Shown: positions 16,814 through 25,763 of the stretch, piece after piece
How positions within the stretch are numbered: the first letter of the stretch is position 1
Layout: each line of letters opens with the position of its first letter
DNA from: Variovorax sp. ZS18.2.2
GTDB taxonomy: Bacteria; Pseudomonadota; Gammaproteobacteria; Burkholderiales; Burkholderiaceae_C
Reading direction: 5' to 3'
Length of the DNA stretch: 64,000 nt
NCBI RefSeq assembly: GCF_024701975.1
Contig: NZ_JANLNM010000001.1
Span: 1,178,001 to 1,242,000 of the forward strand
The notes under the pieces: generated by a model
The model's database searches: none
What the model was told of the DNA's origin: nothing
What the model saw: the letters and a program-made list of their open reading frames with translations, nothing else
Program-made: the position numbers and the translations under genes

Positions 16814-17689
16814 ATGTCACCCGTTCCATCGTCCCGTTCTGCCGAAGCTGCCGCCGCTGCTGCTGCGGTGCAAGGCGTGGAAGCCGATCTGCTGATCGAA
16901 CTGCCCGGTCGCGAACCGGTGGCCGCCCGTGTCTACGGACAGCGCGCCAAGAGCGACACGGCGCCGCTGGTGCTGCATTTCCATGGCGGCACTTTTGTGT
17001 GCGGCGGCCTGGACAACGGGCGCAACGTGGGCCGGCTGCTGGCCGGCTCGGGTGCGGTGGTGGTCTCGCTGGCCTATCCGCTGGTGCCGTTCCCGGAGCC
17101 TATCGAGGTCGGCTATGCCGCCCTCGAATGGCTCTACAAGCAACGCACCAAGCTGGGCGGCAAGGGTGCGCTGGTTTATCTGGCCGGCGAAGAAGCCGGT
17201 GGCAACCTGGCCGCGGCGGTCGCGCTGATCGCCCGTGACCGGGCGCATCCGCCGCTGGCGGGCCAGATACTGCTGTCGCCGATGCTCGATCCGTGCGCAG
17301 GCACCGCGTCGCTGCGCAAGGCCACCAACGATGCCCCCGAATGCCGCTGGGCCAGCGGCTGGGAAAAGTACCTGAGCTGCCCCTCGAACGCGACGCACCC
17401 CTATGCGGTGCCGAGCGGATCGCTGCGCCTCTCTGCCTTGGCACCCGCGCTGGTGCTGGTGGGACAGGACGACGCGATGCGCGACGAAGCCATGACCTTC
17501 GCAGGCCGTTTGCGCGCGGCCGGCATCGAGGTCACGAGCAGCGTGCTGCCCGGTGCGGCGAATTGGCCCAAGGCGCTGTACGACCCTGAAAGCGAGGGTT
17601 GTCGGGACTGCGCGGCCAATGTGCAGCAGCACTTTCGCGAGTTCTTCAGTGCGACGGCGACGCCTCCCGCGGCGCCCGAGCCCAGCTAG
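16814..17689 (+). CDS. alpha/beta-hydrolase-fold protein lacking the catalytic serine (probable pseudoenzyme)
   Basis: A 291-residue protein of the hormone-sensitive-lipase-like alpha/beta hydrolase group. The oxyanion-hole motif HGG is at 57-59 and a YPLVPFPEPIEVGYAALEW strand/helix follows. The nucleophile elbow, GDSAGG in active relatives, reads GEEAGGN (125-131), so Glu127 replaces Ser. An acidic residue is kept at DDAMRDE (219-225), but the usual catalytic His near residue 248 is absent (LPGAANWP). It is therefore unlikely to be a serine esterase. Length and fold motifs are otherwise intact and there is no frameshift, so it looks like a maintained gene. It precedes the RND operon by 149 bp and could have a binding or regulatory role. 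Confidence 0.8.
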   Translation: MSPVPSSRSAEAAAAAAAVQGVEADLLIELPGREPVAARVYGQRAKSDTAPLVLHFHGGTFVCGGLDNGRNVGRLLAGSGAVVVSLAYPLVPFPEPIEVGYAALEWLYKQRTKLGGKGALVYLAGEEAGGNLAAAVALIARDRAHPPLAGQILLSPMLDPCAGTASLRKATNDAPECRWASGWEKYLSCPSNATHPYAVPSGSLRLSALAPALVLVGQDDAMRDEAMTFAGRLRAAGIEVTSSVLPGAANWPKALYDPESEGCRDCAANVQQHFREFFSATATPPAAPEPS

Positions 17690-17773
17690 ACCCGCAAGAG
17701 TCAGAACCACCCACTGACAGCCGCCGCCTCCCCTGAGGCGGGCGAACGGCCCCTCTTTTCCCTGAATCCGCCT

Positions 17774-17794
17774 CCCGGTGCCAAAAGCACCGGG
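17774..17794 (+). promoter_or_regulatory. hairpin in the leader of the RND efflux operon
   Basis: A perfect 8-bp stem, CCCGGTGC-caaaa-GCACCGGG, lies 44 bp before the adaptor start codon. There is no T-run after it. It may be a termination signal for the preceding gene or a leader structure affecting translation of the adaptor. Confidence 0.4.
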
Positions 17795-17838
17795 GTGGCC
17801 TGTTGCATCCCAAAAGTCATCGAGAAGGACGAAACATC

Positions 17839-19095
17839 ATGTCGAACAACGATCAACAAAAGCTCTCTTCCGCCGCCCGCAAGGGCCTGTGGCCCGCCGT
17901 GACCGGCCTGACCGCACTGCTGGCGGTGGCCGCCGCGGTGGTGGGTATGTACAGCTTCAAGGCCGAGGCCACGGCACCGGTCGCGGCGCAACAGGGCACC
18001 CCGGTGTCGGTCGCGACCGTCGCGTCGAGCGAGATCAATGCGTGGGACGAGTTCTCCGGCCGCCTCGAAGCGGTCGAGCGCGTCGACGTGCGATCCCGCG
18101 TGGCGGGCGCCGTGCAGTCGGTGCACTTTCGCGAAGGCGCGTTGGTCAAGCAGGGCGAACTGCTGATCACCATCGACCCGGCACCGTATGCCGCCGAGGT
18201 GGAGCGTGCCGAAGCGCAGGTCGCCTCGGCGCAAGCCCGCCAGGCGTTCAGCCGCAGCGAGCAGGAACGCGCCAAGCGCCTGTGGGATGAACAAGCCATC
18301 GCGCAGCGCGAGCTCGACGAGCGCGTGAACGCCGGCCGCGAAGCCGAAGCCAACCTGCGCGCCGCGCAGGCCTCGCTGCAGACCGCACGCCTGAGCCTGG
18401 GCTACACCCAGGTGCGGGCACCGGTGTCCGGCCGCATCGGCAAGCTCGAAGTGACGGTGGGCAACCTCGTCGCCGCGGGCCCCGGCGCACCGGTGCTGAC
18501 CACGCTGGTGTCGGTGAGCCCGATCTACGCGAGCTTCGATGCCGACGAGCAAGTCATCACCCGCGCCCTGAAGGACCTGCCGGCCAGCGCCGGCGCACGC
18601 GGCCAGATCGACACGATCCCCGTACAGATGGGCACCGCGGGCCTCGACGGCACGCCCTTCACCGGCAAGCTGCAGCTGATCGACAACCAGGTCGACGCCC
18701 GCAGCGGCACCGTGCGTGTGCGCGCCTCGTTCGACAACAAGGACGGCGCGCTCATCCCCGGCCAGTTCGCCCGCATCCGCATGGGCCAGGCCCGCAACGA
18801 CACGGCGCTGCTGGTGAGCGAACGCGCCATCGGCACCGACCAGAACAAGAAGTTCGTGATGGTCGTGGGTGAAGACAACAAGGCGGTCTATCGCGAAGTG
18901 GCGCTCGGCGCTTCCATCAACGGCCTGCGCGTCGTGAGCAAGGGCCTGAAGGTCGGCGATCGCGTCGTGGTCAACGGCCTGCAGCACATCCGCCCGGGTG
19001 CCCTGCTGGCGCCGCAGAACGTGACGATGGACGCCAAGGCCGACGCCGCCAAGCAACAACAACCGGAACGCGTGGCCGAGGCCGCGAAGTCCTGA
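17839..19095 (+). CDS. RND efflux periplasmic adaptor (MexA/AcrA family)
   Basis: A 418-residue membrane-fusion protein. It has an N-terminal signal-anchor (hydrophobic 22-40), a lipoyl half-motif around VRSRVAGAVQSVHFREGALV, a helical hairpin rich in RAEAQ/ARQAFSR, the second lipoyl half LGYTQVRAPVSGRIGKLEV and a beta-barrel. No lipobox Cys is visible, so it is anchored by the helix rather than by lipid. It connects the inner-membrane pump to the outer-membrane channel encoded downstream. GAGAAGGACG lies upstream of the chosen ATG. The gap to the pump gene is 53 bp and contains a small hairpin. Confidence 0.95.
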   Translation: MSNNDQQKLSSAARKGLWPAVTGLTALLAVAAAVVGMYSFKAEATAPVAAQQGTPVSVATVASSEINAWDEFSGRLEAVERVDVRSRVAGAVQSVHFREGALVKQGELLITIDPAPYAAEVERAEAQVASAQARQAFSRSEQERAKRLWDEQAIAQRELDERVNAGREAEANLRAAQASLQTARLSLGYTQVRAPVSGRIGKLEVTVGNLVAAGPGAPVLTTLVSVSPIYASFDADEQVITRALKDLPASAGARGQIDTIPVQMGTAGLDGTPFTGKLQLIDNQVDARSGTVRVRASFDNKDGALIPGQFARIRMGQARNDTALLVSERAIGTDQNKKFVMVVGEDNKAVYREVALGASINGLRVVSKGLKVGDRVVVNGLQHIRPGALLAPQNVTMDAKADAAKQQQPERVAEAAKS

Positions 19096-19118
19096 ATCGA
19101 ATTCGATGAACTCGGAGG

Positions 19119-19134
19119 GGACGCTTTTGCGTCC
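19119..19134 (+). promoter_or_regulatory. intercistronic hairpin between adaptor and pump genes
   Basis: GGACGC-TTTT-GCGTCC forms a perfect 6-bp stem with a four-base loop, 15 bp before the pump start codon and just upstream of its GGAGAA ribosome binding site. Such hairpins often protect or tune translation between operon genes; function here is inferred. Confidence 0.45.
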
Positions 19135-19148
19135 GCCGGAGAACCAAC

Positions 19149-22100
19149 ATGAATCTCTCTAAATTCTTCATCGACCGGCCGATCTTTGCCGGCGTGCTGT
19201 CGCTATTGATGCTGATAGCCGGCCTGATCGCGCTGCGCGGGCTGCCGATCTCGGAGTACCCGGAAGTCGCGCCGCCTTCGGTGGTGGTGCGCGCCCAGTA
19301 CCCGGGTGCGAACCCGAAGGTGATCGCCGAAACCGTTGCGACCCCGCTCGAAGAGCAGATCAACGGCGTCGAAGGCATGCTCTACATGGGCAGCCAGGCA
19401 ACCACCGACGGCGTGCTCACGCTCACCGTCACCTTCCGCCTCGGCACCGATCCCGACAAGGCACAGCAGCTTGTGCAGAACCGCGTCTCGCAAGCCGAGC
19501 CGCGCCTGCCCGAGGAAGTGCGCCGTCTCGGTATCACGACCGTCAAGAGCGCGCCTGACCTGACGATGGTGGTTCACCTCGTCTCGCCGAACAACCGCTA
19601 CGACATCAACTACCTGCGCAACTACGCGGTGCTGAACGTCAAGGACCCGCTCGCGCGCATCGAAGGCGTGGGCCAGGTGCAGATTTTCGGCGGCGGCGAT
19701 TACTCGATGCGCGTCTGGCTCGACCCGCAGAAGGTCGCGCAGCGTGGCCTCTCGGCAAGCGACGTGGTGGCTGCGATCCGCGGCCAGAACGTGCAGGCCG
19801 CGGCCGGCGTGGTCGGCGCATCGCCGGGCCTCTCGGGCGTGGACATGCAGCTCTCGATCAATGCGCAAGGGCGCCTGCAGAGCGAAGAGGAATTCGGCGA
19901 CATCATCGTCAAGAGCGGCACCGACGGCGCCGTGACCCGCCTGCGCGACATCGGCCGCCTCGAAATGGGCGCCGCCGACTACTCGCTGCGTTCGCTGCTG
20001 AACAACGACCCGGCCGTCGGCATGGGCGTGTTCCAGGCACCGGGCTCCAACGCGCTCGACATCTCGTCCAACGTTCGCAAGACGATGACCGAGCTCAACA
20101 AGAACATGCCCGAGGGCCTGGAATACCGCATCGCCTACGACCCGACGCAGTTCGTGCGTGCGTCCATCGAATCGGTGATCCACACGCTGCTCGAAGCCAT
20201 CATGCTGGTGGTGCTCGTGGTCATCTTGTTCCTGCAGACGTGGCGCGCGTCGATCATTCCGCTGCTGGCCGTGCCGGTGTCGGTGATCGGTACCTTCGCG
20301 GTGCTGCACATCCTCGGTTTCTCGATCAATGCGCTGAGTCTTTTCGGGCTGGTGCTGGCGATCGGCATCGTGGTGGACGACGCCATCGTGGTGGTGGAGA
20401 ACGTCGAGCGGAACATCGAGGCCGGGCTCACGCCGCGTGAGGCGACCTACAGGGCGATGCGCGAAGTGTCCGGGCCCATCATCGCGATCGCGCTGGTGCT
20501 GGTGGCCGTGTTCGTTCCGCTCGCCTTCATCAGCGGCCTGACGGGTCAGTTCTATCGCCAGTTCGCGGTGACCATCGCGATCTCGACGGTGATCTCGGCC
20601 ATCAACTCGCTGACGCTGTCGCCCGCGCTCGCCGCACTGCTGCTGCGCGGCCACGACCAACCCAAGGACGCGCTGACGCGCGGCATGGACAAGGCCTTCG
20701 GCTGGCTTTTCCGCGGCTTCAACAAGCTGTTCCATCGCGGTTCGGAGGCCTACAGCGGCGGCGTGAAGAACGTCATCTCGCGCAAGGCGCTGATGCTGGC
20801 GATCTACGTCGCGCTGATCGCCGTGACCTTCGGCCTCTTCAAGGCGGTGCCCGGCGGCTTCGTGCCGGCGCAGGACAAGCAATACCTGATCGGTTTTGCC
20901 CAACTGCCCGACGGCGCCACGCTGGACCGCACGGAAGAGGTGATCACCCGCATGGGCGACATCATGAAGAAGAACCCGAACGTGGAAGACGCCATCGCCT
21001 TCCCGGGCCTGTCGATCAACGGCTTCACCAACAGCTCGAACTCGGGCATCGTGTTCGCCACGCTCAAGCCCTTCGACCAGCGCAAGCGCGCCGACCAGAG
21101 CGGTGGTGCGGTGGCCGGGCAGCTCAACGGTGCCTTCGCCAGCATCCAGGACGCGTTCATCGTGATGTTCCCGCCGCCACCGGTGGCGGGCCTGGGCACC
21201 ACGGGTGGCTTCAAGCTGCAGATCGAAGACCGCGCCTCGGTCGGCTACGACCAGATGGACGTCGCCGTGAAGGCCTTCATGGCCAAGGCGTACGCCACGC
21301 CCGAACTGACCGGCATGTTCACGAGCTGGCAGGTCAACGTGCCGCAGCTCTATGCCGACATCGACCGCACCAAGGCTCGCCAGCTCGGCGTGCCGGTGAC
21401 GGACATCTTCGACACGATGCAGATCTACCTGGGTAGCCTGTACGCCAACGACTTCAACAAGTTCGGCCGCACGTACTCCGTGCGCGTCCAGGCCGATGCG
21501 CCTTACCGCGCCCGTGCCGAAGACGTGGGCCTCCTGAAGGTGCGCTCGACCTCGGGTGAGATGGTGCCGCTGGCTGCGCTGATGAAGGTCAATTCGACCT
21601 TCGGCCCGGAACGCGCCATGCGCTACAACGGCTACCTTGCGGCCGACATCAACGGCGGCCCGGCGCCCGGCTACTCGTCGGGCCAGGCGCAGGACGCGAT
21701 CACCAAGATCGCGGCCGAGACGCTGCCCAAGGGCGTGAGCTTCGAGTGGACCGAGCTGACCTACCAGGAAATCCTGGCCGGCAACTCCGCCTTCCTGGTG
21801 TTCCCGCTGGCCATCCTGCTGGTGTTCCTGGTGCTGGCTGCCCAGTACGAGAGCCTGACGCTGCCGATCGCGATCATCCTGATCGTGCCGATGGGCATCA
21901 TGGCCGCGATGGCGGGCGTATGGATATCGGGGGGTGACAACAACGTCTTCACGCAGATCGGGCTGATCGTGCTGGTGGGGCTGAGTGCGAAGAACGCGAT
22001 TCTGATCGTGGAGTTCGCACGGGAGCTGGAGTTCGCCGGACGCACGCCCATCCAGGCCGCGATCGAAGCGAGCCGCCTGCGCCTGCGCCCGATCCTGATG

Positions 22101-22427
22101 ACCTCGCTGGCCTTCGTGATGGGTGTGCTGCCCCTCGTGCTCTCGACCGGCGCGGGCTCGGAAATGCGCAAGGCGATGGGCGTGGCGGTATTCGCCGGAA
22201 TGATCGGCGTGACGGCCTTCGGCCTGTTCCTGACGCCGGTGTTCTATGTGCTGCTGCGCCGCCTGGCGGGCAACCGGCCGCTCAAGCTGCATGGCGAAGT
22301 GCCGCATGGCGAGGAGTTCGTCTCGGCGGGCCATCCGGCCGCTCCGGCCTCGCACGGTGGTTCGGGCGGTGGCGGACTGCACCCGGTGCCGGCCTCGCCG
22401 CGTCCCTCGCACGAGTCGCATGACTGA
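19149..22427 (+). CDS. RND multidrug efflux transporter (HAE1/MexB family)
   Basis: A 1092-residue inner-membrane proton antiporter. The N-terminus MNLSKFFIDRPIFAGVLS is typical. The transmembrane helix 4 motif GIVVDDAIVVVENVERN contains the paired Asp residues of the proton relay, and the second half has GLIVLVGLSAKNAILIVEFA. Twelve helices and two large periplasmic loops match HAE1 exporters. The C-terminus after about residue 1040 is longer than usual and Gly/Ser/His-rich. Located between its adaptor and its outer-membrane channel. Substrates cannot be predicted, but hydrophobic drugs are usual for this class. Confidence 0.97.
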   Translation: MNLSKFFIDRPIFAGVLSLLMLIAGLIALRGLPISEYPEVAPPSVVVRAQYPGANPKVIAETVATPLEEQINGVEGMLYMGSQATTDGVLTLTVTFRLGTDPDKAQQLVQNRVSQAEPRLPEEVRRLGITTVKSAPDLTMVVHLVSPNNRYDINYLRNYAVLNVKDPLARIEGVGQVQIFGGGDYSMRVWLDPQKVAQRGLSASDVVAAIRGQNVQAAAGVVGASPGLSGVDMQLSINAQGRLQSEEEFGDIIVKSGTDGAVTRLRDIGRLEMGAADYSLRSLLNNDPAVGMGVFQAPGSNALDISSNVRKTMTELNKNMPEGLEYRIAYDPTQFVRASIESVIHTLLEAIMLVVLVVILFLQTWRASIIPLLAVPVSVIGTFAVLHILGFSINALSLFGLVLAIGIVVDDAIVVVENVERNIEAGLTPREATYRAMREVSGPIIAIALVLVAVFVPLAFISGLTGQFYRQFAVTIAISTVISAINSLTLSPALAALLLRGHDQPKDALTRGMDKAFGWLFRGFNKLFHRGSEAYSGGVKNVISRKALMLAIYVALIAVTFGLFKAVPGGFVPAQDKQYLIGFAQLPDGATLDRTEEVITRMGDIMKKNPNVEDAIAFPGLSINGFTNSSNSGIVFATLKPFDQRKRADQSGGAVAGQLNGAFASIQDAFIVMFPPPPVAGLGTTGGFKLQIEDRASVGYDQMDVAVKAFMAKAYATPELTGMFTSWQVNVPQLYADIDRTKARQLGVPVTDIFDTMQIYLGSLYANDFNKFGRTYSVRVQADAPYRARAEDVGLLKVRSTSGEMVPLAALMKVNSTFGPERAMRYNGYLAADINGGPAPGYSSGQAQDAITKIAAETLPKGVSFEWTELTYQEILAGNSAFLVFPLAILLVFLVLAAQYESLTLPIAIILIVPMGIMAAMAGVWISGGDNNVFTQIGLIVLVGLSAKNAILIVEFARELEFAGRTPIQAAIEASRLRLRPILMTSLAFVMGVLPLVLSTGAGSEMRKAMGVAVFAGMIGVTAFGLFLTPVFYVLLRRLAGNRPLKLHGEVPHGEEFVSAGHPAAPASHGGSGGGGLHPVPASPRPSHESHD

Positions 22428-22457
22428 TCGCATAGCCGATCAAGAAGAAAGTTCATC

Positions 22458-23930
22458 ATGAAATTCGCATTCCAACCTTTGGTCCGCGGCGCCTTGCTGC
22501 CGCTGGTGGCGGCCCTGGCGCTGGCCGGCTGCGCCACCGTGCCCTCCGGCGTGCCGGAGATCCAGACCACGGCGCAGTTCAAGGAGCAGGGCGCCACGCC
22601 GCCCGCCGGCTTCACGAAGGCGCTGCCTTCCGAAGCGCAGGCGCGCGGCGCCTGGTGGCTGGCGTTCAACGACCCGGTGCTCAATGCGCTGGTCGAAAAG
22701 GCCGACGTCAACAACAACAACATCCAGGCCGCAGCAGCGCGGCTGGCCGAGGCCCGCGCGCTGGCGCGCAGCGCCAACGCCGACCGGCTGCCGCAGATCG
22801 GCCTCGGCGCCGGTGCCAACCGCGGCGCGGGCCTGGACAAGGCCTCAGCCAGCGTCACGCCCGGCACGATGACCAACATCGGCGCCACGTTCTCTTATGA
22901 GGTCGACCTGTTCGGCCGCCTCTCGGGCGCCAGCAACGCGGCCAAGCTCGACGCGGTCGGCCGCGAAGCCTTGCTGCAGAGCACGCGCCTCGCGGTGCAG
23001 GCCGAAGTGGCGCAGACCTACCTGCAACTGCGCGCGCTCGATGCCGAACGCGCACTGATGCGCGAGACGGTCGAGGCCTACAGCGACACGCTGCGCCTCA
23101 CGCAGCGCCGCCAGGCCGCCGGCGACATCGCCGAACTCGACGTGGCGCGGGTGCAGACCGAGGTCTCGTCCACCGAATCCGACGCGCTGGCGCTCGACCG
23201 CCAACGCGCCCAGGTCGAGCATGCGCTCGCGGTGCTGGTGGGCGATTCGGCCTCCAGCTTCGGTGTGCGCAACGACGAATGGGCGACCGCGCTGCCGGCC
23301 ATTCCACCCGGCGTGCCGGGCACGGTGCTCACGCGCCGCCCCGACGTGTCGGCCGCGCAGAACGCGGTGCTGGCCGCGCAGGCCCGCGTTGGCGTGGCGC
23401 AGGCCGCGTGGTTCCCGGACATCTCGCTGACCGGCGCCGCCGGCTACGCCTCGCCCGAGATCGGCGACCTCTTCAAGTGGTCGGCCCGTTCATGGGGCGT
23501 GGGCGCGCTGCTGTCGCTGCCGATCTTCGACGGCGGCCGCCGCGAGGCCGGCGTGCAGGGCGCCAACGCCCAGCTCGACGGCGCGCTCGCCAGCTACCGC
23601 ACGCAGGTGCTGGTGGCGTTCCAGGAGGTCGAAGACCAGCTGGCCGCGATCCGCATCCTGCAGGAGCAGTCGGTGGTGCAGGCCAAGGCGGTGTCGTCGG
23701 CCCAGCGGGCGACGAGCCTGTCGGACACGCGCTATCGCAACGGCTACATCAGCCAGCTCGACCTGCTCGACGCGCGCCGCAGCGAACTGCGCAACCGGCG
23801 CCAGGCGCTGCAGGTGAAGTCGGCGCAGTACCAGGCCGCCGTGGGCCTGATCCGCGCGATCGGCGGCACGTGGGAAGTGCCGGCGGCAACCGCTTCGGCT
23901 ACGCCGACGCAGAAGGTGGCGACGCGCTGA
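22458..23930 (+). CDS. outer-membrane efflux lipoprotein (OprM/NodT family)
   Basis: A 490-residue TolC-type channel. It carries a lipoprotein signal peptide with lipobox ALAGC, Cys25 being the acylation site. Duplicated helical hairpins appear as NALVEKADVNNNNIQAAAAR and later LTRRPDVSAAQNAVLAAQAR with the LPIFDGGRREAGV turn. It completes the tripartite pump with the two genes upstream (30-bp gap). Its last 32 bp overlap, tail to tail, the end of a small gene on the opposite strand. No terminator hairpin is seen after it. Confidence 0.96.
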   Translation: MKFAFQPLVRGALLPLVAALALAGCATVPSGVPEIQTTAQFKEQGATPPAGFTKALPSEAQARGAWWLAFNDPVLNALVEKADVNNNNIQAAAARLAEARALARSANADRLPQIGLGAGANRGAGLDKASASVTPGTMTNIGATFSYEVDLFGRLSGASNAAKLDAVGREALLQSTRLAVQAEVAQTYLQLRALDAERALMRETVEAYSDTLRLTQRRQAAGDIAELDVARVQTEVSSTESDALALDRQRAQVEHALAVLVGDSASSFGVRNDEWATALPAIPPGVPGTVLTRRPDVSAAQNAVLAAQARVGVAQAAWFPDISLTGAAGYASPEIGDLFKWSARSWGVGALLSLPIFDGGRREAGVQGANAQLDGALASYRTQVLVAFQEVEDQLAAIRILQEQSVVQAKAVSSAQRATSLSDTRYRNGYISQLDLLDARRSELRNRRQALQVKSAQYQAAVGLIRAIGGTWEVPAATASATPTQKVATR

Positions 23931-24141
23931 TCTTCTGGAGCTCCGCGACGCCCAGGGCCAGGGCGTTGGAGTAGCTGGCCTGCGGCCTGGCGGCCGAGCG
24001 GAACACCCGGTAATCGAGGGTGTCGCGGGTGTCGTGAATGTCTGAATGGCCGCTGTTGTCGAGGGCTTCGAGCAGGGTCCAGTAGAACTGGCCCGGCTCG
24101 CGTTCCTCGACGGTGAGCGCCAGGTCGTTGAGGGCAGGCAT
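23899..24141 (-). CDS. small hypothetical protein
   Basis: An 80-residue acidic, soluble protein beginning MPALNDLALTVEEREPGQFY; no domain is recognised and there is no signal or membrane segment. The composition, with balanced acidic and aromatic residues, looks more like a true protein than the Arg/Ala-rich shadows of this genome. It converges with the outer-membrane channel gene and overlaps its last 32 bp. An in-frame ATG at 24162 would add seven residues; neither start has a strong ribosome binding site. Divergent from cobQ, with about 155 bp between them. Confidence 0.6.
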   Translation of the reverse strand: MPALNDLALTVEEREPGQFYWTLLEALDNSGHSDIHDTRDTLDYRVFRSAARPQASYSNALALGVAELQKISASPPSASA

Positions 24142-24296
24142 GGGTCCGTGATCGCAAGGCATTGAGATGTCTTGTATACGGATAAGCGCCGACCCCGGAT
24201 TCAAAACGCAACCGCATCTCCGGCTGCCTGCGTGAAAGATGCCGCATTTCAGCTGCCCGACTCGGGGCGCGCCGGCGCTCAACGACAATCCGGCCC

Positions 24297-25763
24297 ATGA
24301 GTTCAACGGCGAAAAGCAGGCCGGCGCGCTGCGTCATGGTCCTGGGCACCACCAGCGGAGCCGGCAAGAGCTGGCTGGCCACGGCGCTGTGCCGCTGGTA
24401 TGCGCGGCAGGGGCTCAAGGTGGCGCCCTTCAAGGCGCAGAACATGAGCAACAACGCCCGCGTGGTCGATGGTGGCGAGATCGGCAGCGCCCAGTATTTC
24501 CAGGCCCTGGCCGCGAATGCGGTGCCCGATGTGCGCATGAACCCGCTGCTGCTCAAGCCCGAGCGCGACACCCACAGCCAGGTCGTTTTGATGGGGCAGG
24601 TGAGCGAGGCGCTTTCTGCCTTGCCCTGGCGCGGGCGCAGCGAACGTGTTTGGCCGCAGATCGCAGAGGCGCTCGATGAGCTGCGCGCCGAAAACGATGT
24701 GGTCGTGATCGAAGGCGCCGGCTCGCCGGCCGAGATCAACCTGATGGCCAGCGACATCGTCAACCTGCGCGTCGCCCGGTACGCCGAGGCCCGCTGCCTG
24801 CTCGCGACCGACATCGACCGGGGCGGCGCCTTCGCCCACCTTTACGGCACCTGGGCGCTGCTGCCCGAGGCTGATCGTTCGCTGCTGCACGGCTTCGTGC
24901 TCAACAAGTTTCGCGGCGACGCCTCGCTGCTGTCGCCCGCGCCCGAGAAGCTGCAGGCGTTGACGGGCGTGCCCACGGTTGCCACGCTGCCGATGTGGTG
25001 GCAGCACGGCCTGCCCGAGGAAGACGGCGTATTCGACGACCGCAGCCGGGCGAGCGGCACCGTGACCCGCACCGTGGCTGTCATCGCCTATCCGCGCATC
25101 AGCAACCTCGACGAATTCCAGTCGCTCAAGAACGTGCCCGGTGTGCGCCTGCTCTGGGCGCGCACACCCGCCGACGTGGCCGGCGCCGACTGGATCGTGC
25201 TGCCCGGCTCCAAGCACACGAGCGGCGACCTGGCCTGGCTGCGCGCGCAGGGGTTGGACAGCGCCGTGGCCGCCCATGCCGCCCGGGGCGGCGTGGTGCT
25301 GGGCATCTGCGGCGGGCTGCAGATGTTGGGCGAGGCGCTGGTCGATCCGCACGGCATCGACGGCAATGCGCCCGGCCTCGGCCTGCTGCCGCTGGTGACG
25401 GTGTTCGAGCGCGAGAAGACCGTGCGCCATCGCAAAGCTGCCTTCGGCACGCTGACCGGTGATTGGGCCAGGCTGTCGGGTGTACCGATGGCCGGCTACG
25501 AGATCCATCACGGCCAGACTGCCGCCCACCCGCAGATGGCGCAGGACGGCCACGCCGTGATGCCCGAAGGGCTGGCCTGGCAGAACGCGCGCGGCAATGT
25601 GCTCGGGCTGTACCTTCACGGGCTCTTCGAGGATGCGGCGGTGCTGCATGCGCTCTTCGGTGCCGCGGCGCCGACCCTCGACAGCACCTTCGACGGCCTG
25701 GCCGATTTCATCGACACCCATTTCGACGCCGGCGTTCTTGCCGGCCTGATTGAACCCGCATGA
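24297..25763 (+). CDS. cobQ: cobyric acid synthase CobQ
   Basis: A 488-residue glutamine-dependent amidase that amidates carboxyls b, d, e and g of adenosylcobyrinate a,c-diamide. The N-terminal synthetase half has a P-loop-like GTTSGAGKSWLATALCRW and the family block FKAQNMSNNARVV. The C-terminal triad-type glutaminase half has the nucleophile Cys in VVLGICGGLQMLG and the His in AGYEIHHGQT. Full family length. Starts a four-gene cobalamin operon and overlaps cobT as ATGA. I could not find a B12-riboswitch box in the about 135 bp upstream. Confidence 0.97.
   Translation: MSSTAKSRPARCVMVLGTTSGAGKSWLATALCRWYARQGLKVAPFKAQNMSNNARVVDGGEIGSAQYFQALAANAVPDVRMNPLLLKPERDTHSQVVLMGQVSEALSALPWRGRSERVWPQIAEALDELRAENDVVVIEGAGSPAEINLMASDIVNLRVARYAEARCLLATDIDRGGAFAHLYGTWALLPEADRSLLHGFVLNKFRGDASLLSPAPEKLQALTGVPTVATLPMWWQHGLPEEDGVFDDRSRASGTVTRTVAVIAYPRISNLDEFQSLKNVPGVRLLWARTPADVAGADWIVLPGSKHTSGDLAWLRAQGLDSAVAAHAARGGVVLGICGGLQMLGEALVDPHGIDGNAPGLGLLPLVTVFEREKTVRHRKAAFGTLTGDWARLSGVPMAGYEIHHGQTAAHPQMAQDGHAVMPEGLAWQNARGNVLGLYLHGLFEDAAVLHALFGAAAPTLDSTFDGLADFIDTHFDAGVLAGLIEPA

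Noticed and set aside
19203..22433. Minus-strand open frame opposite the RND pump
   Set aside because: Arg/His/Asp-rich shadow of a clear transporter gene.
24163..24296. Cobalamin riboswitch upstream of cobQ
   Set aside because: No B12-box-like conserved sequence found by eye; the interval is short for the aptamer.
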